From: Candidatus Baldrarchaeota archaeon
GTDB taxonomy: Archaea > Asgardarchaeota > Baldrarchaeia > Baldrarchaeales > DXJG01
Assembly (NCBI GenBank): GCA_019056805.1
Contig: DXJG01000001.1
Location: 124,001-188,000, forward strand
Direction of reading: 5' to 3'
Length of the DNA: 64,000 nt
Positions within the stretch are counted from its first letter, which is position 1, and every line of letters begins with the position of its first letter. The notes beneath the pieces are model-generated. The model searched no databases, was not told where the DNA came from, and was given only the letters and a program-made list of their open reading frames with translations. Shown piece by piece: positions 61,724 to 64,000 of this stretch. The position numbers were made by a program, and so were the translations under genes.

Positions 61724-62983
61724 ATGTCATACGAGAAAGAAAAATTTAACAGGTTTACAGAAGACATAAAGAAAGCTATCGAAACTCTAAAAGAGAACTC
61801 TGATCGAGAAACTTTTCTCATTTATCATGATGATGCTGATGGTATAACTTCAGCTGCAATTCTCAAGGAAAGTTTGAAGAAAACAGGTATAGAAGCTAGA
61901 ATGATTTGTCTGGAAAAACTGTATCCTCAGATTGTTCAAGATATTCACGCAAAAGAGGATATAATAATCTTCTACGTAGATATCGCGGCTGCACACGCTG
62001 AATTCCTATCAGAGATAAATAAAGGTCGTAATCTAACAATTATATTAGATCATCATGACGCAACCCTCTCTAAAGACCCTCTCATATACAATTTGGATCC
62101 TGAACTTTACGGATTTAGTGGTGAGAGGGATGCATCAGGAGCTACTACCACATATATTTTTGCGAAAAATCTAGATAAATCAATCACAAATTTAGCTCAT
62201 TTGGCAATAGTTGGAAGTGCCGAAATACCGGGTAACTTAGTAGGTTTAAATAGAATTCCACTTGAGGATGCTATCAAACATGGAAAAGTAACAGTCTCAA
62301 AAAGAGGAGACAAAGAACTATATTCAATAAAACTTGGCAAAAGAACATATTCTCACACAGACCTATCAAAGAAATTAACTATACTTGGATCTGTTGGATA
62401 CTATAGAAACGGTCCAGAGCTTGCAATAAAAGCGTGCATTCAGGGATTGACTCCTGAAATTTTAAGTAAAATTAAGGAATTGGAAGATGAGCGGAAACAG
62501 ATAAATAAAAAACTTTTAAGTAAATTAAGGGTTAGAGGTCTTAGAGAAGTAGGTGAAATACAATATTTTCATGCTGGGGACGAGTTTAGGGGCATGGGAG
62601 TTAAGGTAATTGGAACATTTTGTTCTTATCTAAGCTATCAAAACTGGATAAATCAAAATAAATATCTTGTAGGATTCATGAATATGCAACCACAGATACC
62701 GGGATACGGAGAACTAAGAGGAAATTTTGTAAAAGTATCTGTTAGAGTTCCTTCACTCCTAAAACAAAAAATTGAAAAAAGAGAAGCCCCTCCAGTAAAT
62801 GAAATATTAGTGGTATCTTGTAGAAAACTTGCAGGATTTGCTGATGGTCATACTGTTGCTGCTTCTGGAATTATACCAAAGGGTACAGAACAAAAACTCT
62901 TAGAAGAGATGAATAAAGAAATAAAAAGAAGGAAAGGTATAAATAAAAAGGGGACACTCGACTCTTTCTTTTGTCATACATAA
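61724..62983 (+). CDS. DHH-family phosphoesterase (archaeal RecJ/GAN-like)
   Basis: About 419 residues. HDDADGITSAA and LDHHDATL are the metal-binding DHH motifs, and a C-terminal DHHA1-like domain with GFADGHTVAASG follows. The tail KKGTLDSFFCHT resembles a PIP box but with Lys for the usual Gln. In archaea such proteins bind GINS and act as replisome-associated nucleases. GGAG gives good spacing to ATG 61724, so 18 upstream bases are excluded. Confidence 0.82.
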   Translation: MSYEKEKFNRFTEDIKKAIETLKENSDRETFLIYHDDADGITSAAILKESLKKTGIEARMICLEKLYPQIVQDIHAKEDIIIFYVDIAAAHAEFLSEINKGRNLTIILDHHDATLSKDPLIYNLDPELYGFSGERDASGATTTYIFAKNLDKSITNLAHLAIVGSAEIPGNLVGLNRIPLEDAIKHGKVTVSKRGDKELYSIKLGKRTYSHTDLSKKLTILGSVGYYRNGPELAIKACIQGLTPEILSKIKELEDERKQINKKLLSKLRVRGLREVGEIQYFHAGDEFRGMGVKVIGTFCSYLSYQNWINQNKYLVGFMNMQPQIPGYGELRGNFVKVSVRVPSLLKQKIEKREAPPVNEILVVSCRKLAGFADGHTVAASGIIPKGTEQKLLEEMNKEIKRRKGINKKGTLDSFFCHT

Positions 62984-62990
62984 CCTAATT

Positions 62991-64000
62991 TTAACTTATT
63001 TCTTCAAACGTAAGAACAGAAAGATTTACTGGGCATTTTGTTACATCTCTCTCAACTGCGCCAATAATATATTCAGCACCCTTTTCACTTGCAACATCCA
63101 CAAGTCTCTGAGTAATGACCCCATCAAAAACTACGGCTTTTACCTTGTCTAGTTTTTGAAGAGTTTCTGCTAGTTCACCTACAGGAACTTTCTTTACAAC
63201 CTCAAAGTTACTTCCATATATCACTGCTTTGCCTTTGCCACGTACTTCTTCTATACCCTTCAATAGTAGCTCAGGAATCACTACCTTCACAGTTTCCTTA
63301 ATAGCTCTTTGTTCTTCAACCTTTACTTTAATAGAGTGAGGTTTTCTTATTTCTTCCTTTCGTTTTTCAACTGCAAATTGTTCTACAGGGAGTTTACTTC
63401 TCAAAGCTTTGACTATTTCTTTCCTTGTTAACTCTTCTACCTCTCTGCCCGGAGGAGCTCTTGCAATATAATCTACGTCAGCTACTTGAAGAAGCTCTTT
63501 AAGTATAAGTTCACCACCTCGATCTCCATCAACAAAAGCTATGACGTTCTTTTTACGGCTCAGTTCAATAATCGTTTTAGGAATGTTAGTACCTTCCACA
63601 GCTATAACGTTTCTAAAACCATGTTTAAGAAGATTGATAACATCAGCCCTTCCCTCGACTACTATGATGGTATCCGCATCATCAATATTTGGTCCAGCTG
63701 GAAGTCCCTCAGGACCGTACCTAATAAGTTCACCAGTTCTTACAGCCCTCATAACATGCTCTGTAATCTCTTGGCTCTCAGGAACCACTTCTTCCTCCCA
63801 TTTCCTTAAAATTTCCACAGCCCTATCTATAATTTTCTTCCTCTTTTCCTCACGTACATCCTCTATCTTTTCGAGAACAATTCTAGCTGTACAAGGTCCA
63901 ACTCTGTCTACAGTTTCAAGTGTAGCAGCTAAAATAGCTGTCTCAACTCTATCGAGACTAGAAGGAACTATAATAGTCCCTGTTGATTTTCCACCTCTAG
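62991..64000 (-). CDS. dnaG: Archaeal DnaG primase-like protein (5' end cut by the window)
   Basis: The frame continues to the right edge, so the N terminus is missing. The visible part begins RGGKSTGTIIVPSSLDRVET, typical of archaeal DnaG, and continues into the Toprim domain (IIVVEGRADVINLLKHGF, AFVDGDRGGELI). Archaeal DnaG is linked to the exosome as well as to priming. It converges with the DHH gene. Confidence 0.92.
   Translation of the reverse strand, partial: RGGKSTGTIIVPSSLDRVETAILAATLETVDRVGPCTARIVLEKIEDVREEKRKKIIDRAVEILRKWEEEVVPESQEITEHVMRAVRTGELIRYGPEGLPAGPNIDDADTIIVVEGRADVINLLKHGFRNVIAVEGTNIPKTIIELSRKKNVIAFVDGDRGGELILKELLQVADVDYIARAPPGREVEELTRKEIVKALRSKLPVEQFAVEKRKEEIRKPHSIKVKVEEQRAIKETVKVVIPELLLKGIEEVRGKGKAVIYGSNFEVVKKVPVGELAETLQKLDKVKAVVFDGVITQRLVDVASEKGAEYIIGAVERDVTKCPVNLSVLTFEEIS

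Noticed and set aside
1..64000. CRISPR arrays, insertion sequences, integrases or rRNA genes
   Set aside because: I looked for regularly spaced repeats, terminal inverted repeats with transposase motifs and rRNA-like sequence and found none.

Overview
The window comes from an AT-rich archaeal chromosome. Archaeal markers include an A-type ATP synthase, TFE, MBF1, PAN, a NAC homologue, aTrm56, archaeal DnaG, family B DNA polymerase, aPelota and an archaeal SRP RNA. Shine-Dalgarno motifs of the GGAGGTGA type precede most genes. An eL38-like ribosomal protein and several introns of the bulge-helix-bulge (BHB) type point to the TACK side of the archaea. The C1 gene set resembles Bathyarchaeia-like Wood-Ljungdahl organisms, but no marker here fixes the lineage. 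The stable RNAs are very GC-rich in an AT-rich background, which suggests a thermophile.

Bases 1-18800 are mainly tetrahydromethanopterin (H4MPT) C1 metabolism. They hold a second, truncated fwdB-like gene with an Fe-S partner, a CooT-like protein, a CofE-like ligase, ftr, mer, an unknown small gene, mtd, the operon fwdD-fwdB-fwdA-fwdC-mch, a RimK-type ligase of the MptN/CofF kind and a CitG-like protein. Together these encode the carbonyl-side steps from CO2 to methyl-H4MPT. No methyl-CoM reductase, methyltransferase or CO dehydrogenase is visible. Two tandem nucleotidyltransferases, an ECF-type membrane component with an operator-like palindrome, and a helix-turn-helix/PfkB kinase fusion lie between them. 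Bases 19000-24700 carry PEP synthase, a TrpB2-type tryptophan synthase beta chain and an Era-like GTPase group.

Bases 25200-29800 hold a large VirB4/HerA-like ATPase next to an 83-residue two-helix protein that resembles a conjugative (VirB2/CedA1-like) pilin. Bases 30100-33300 hold a DUF1177/AroM/M20 peptidase group. Bases 33400-46700 contain atpB alone, a presenilin-like protease, anaerobic ribonucleotide reductase and its activase, a possible MIT-longin protein, a pilus-platform protein paired with a six-repeat Ig-like surface protein, atpD, NAC and PAN. Bases 46700-64000 are information processing: MBF1, HflX, aTrm56, TFE, DUF2110, tRNA-Val, a SPOUT protein, a C5 DNA methyltransferase, tRNA-Ser, SRP RNA, eL38, a tRNA thiolase, S2P protease, Pelota, RimI, PolB, a DHH phosphoesterase and DnaG.

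The most striking observation is pervasive BHB-type splicing. The atpD reading frame is interrupted by a 36-nt element whose predicted removal restores the conserved PTR-MELL start of subunit D. The SRP RNA has a 26-nt insertion inside the SRP54-binding tip of helix 8, with two 3-nt bulges and a 4-bp central helix, and removing it gives a canonical tip. tRNA-Ser(GCU) needs three introns removed and tRNA-Val(CAC) one. One splicing endonuclease would therefore act on an mRNA, the SRP RNA and tRNAs within about 9 kb.
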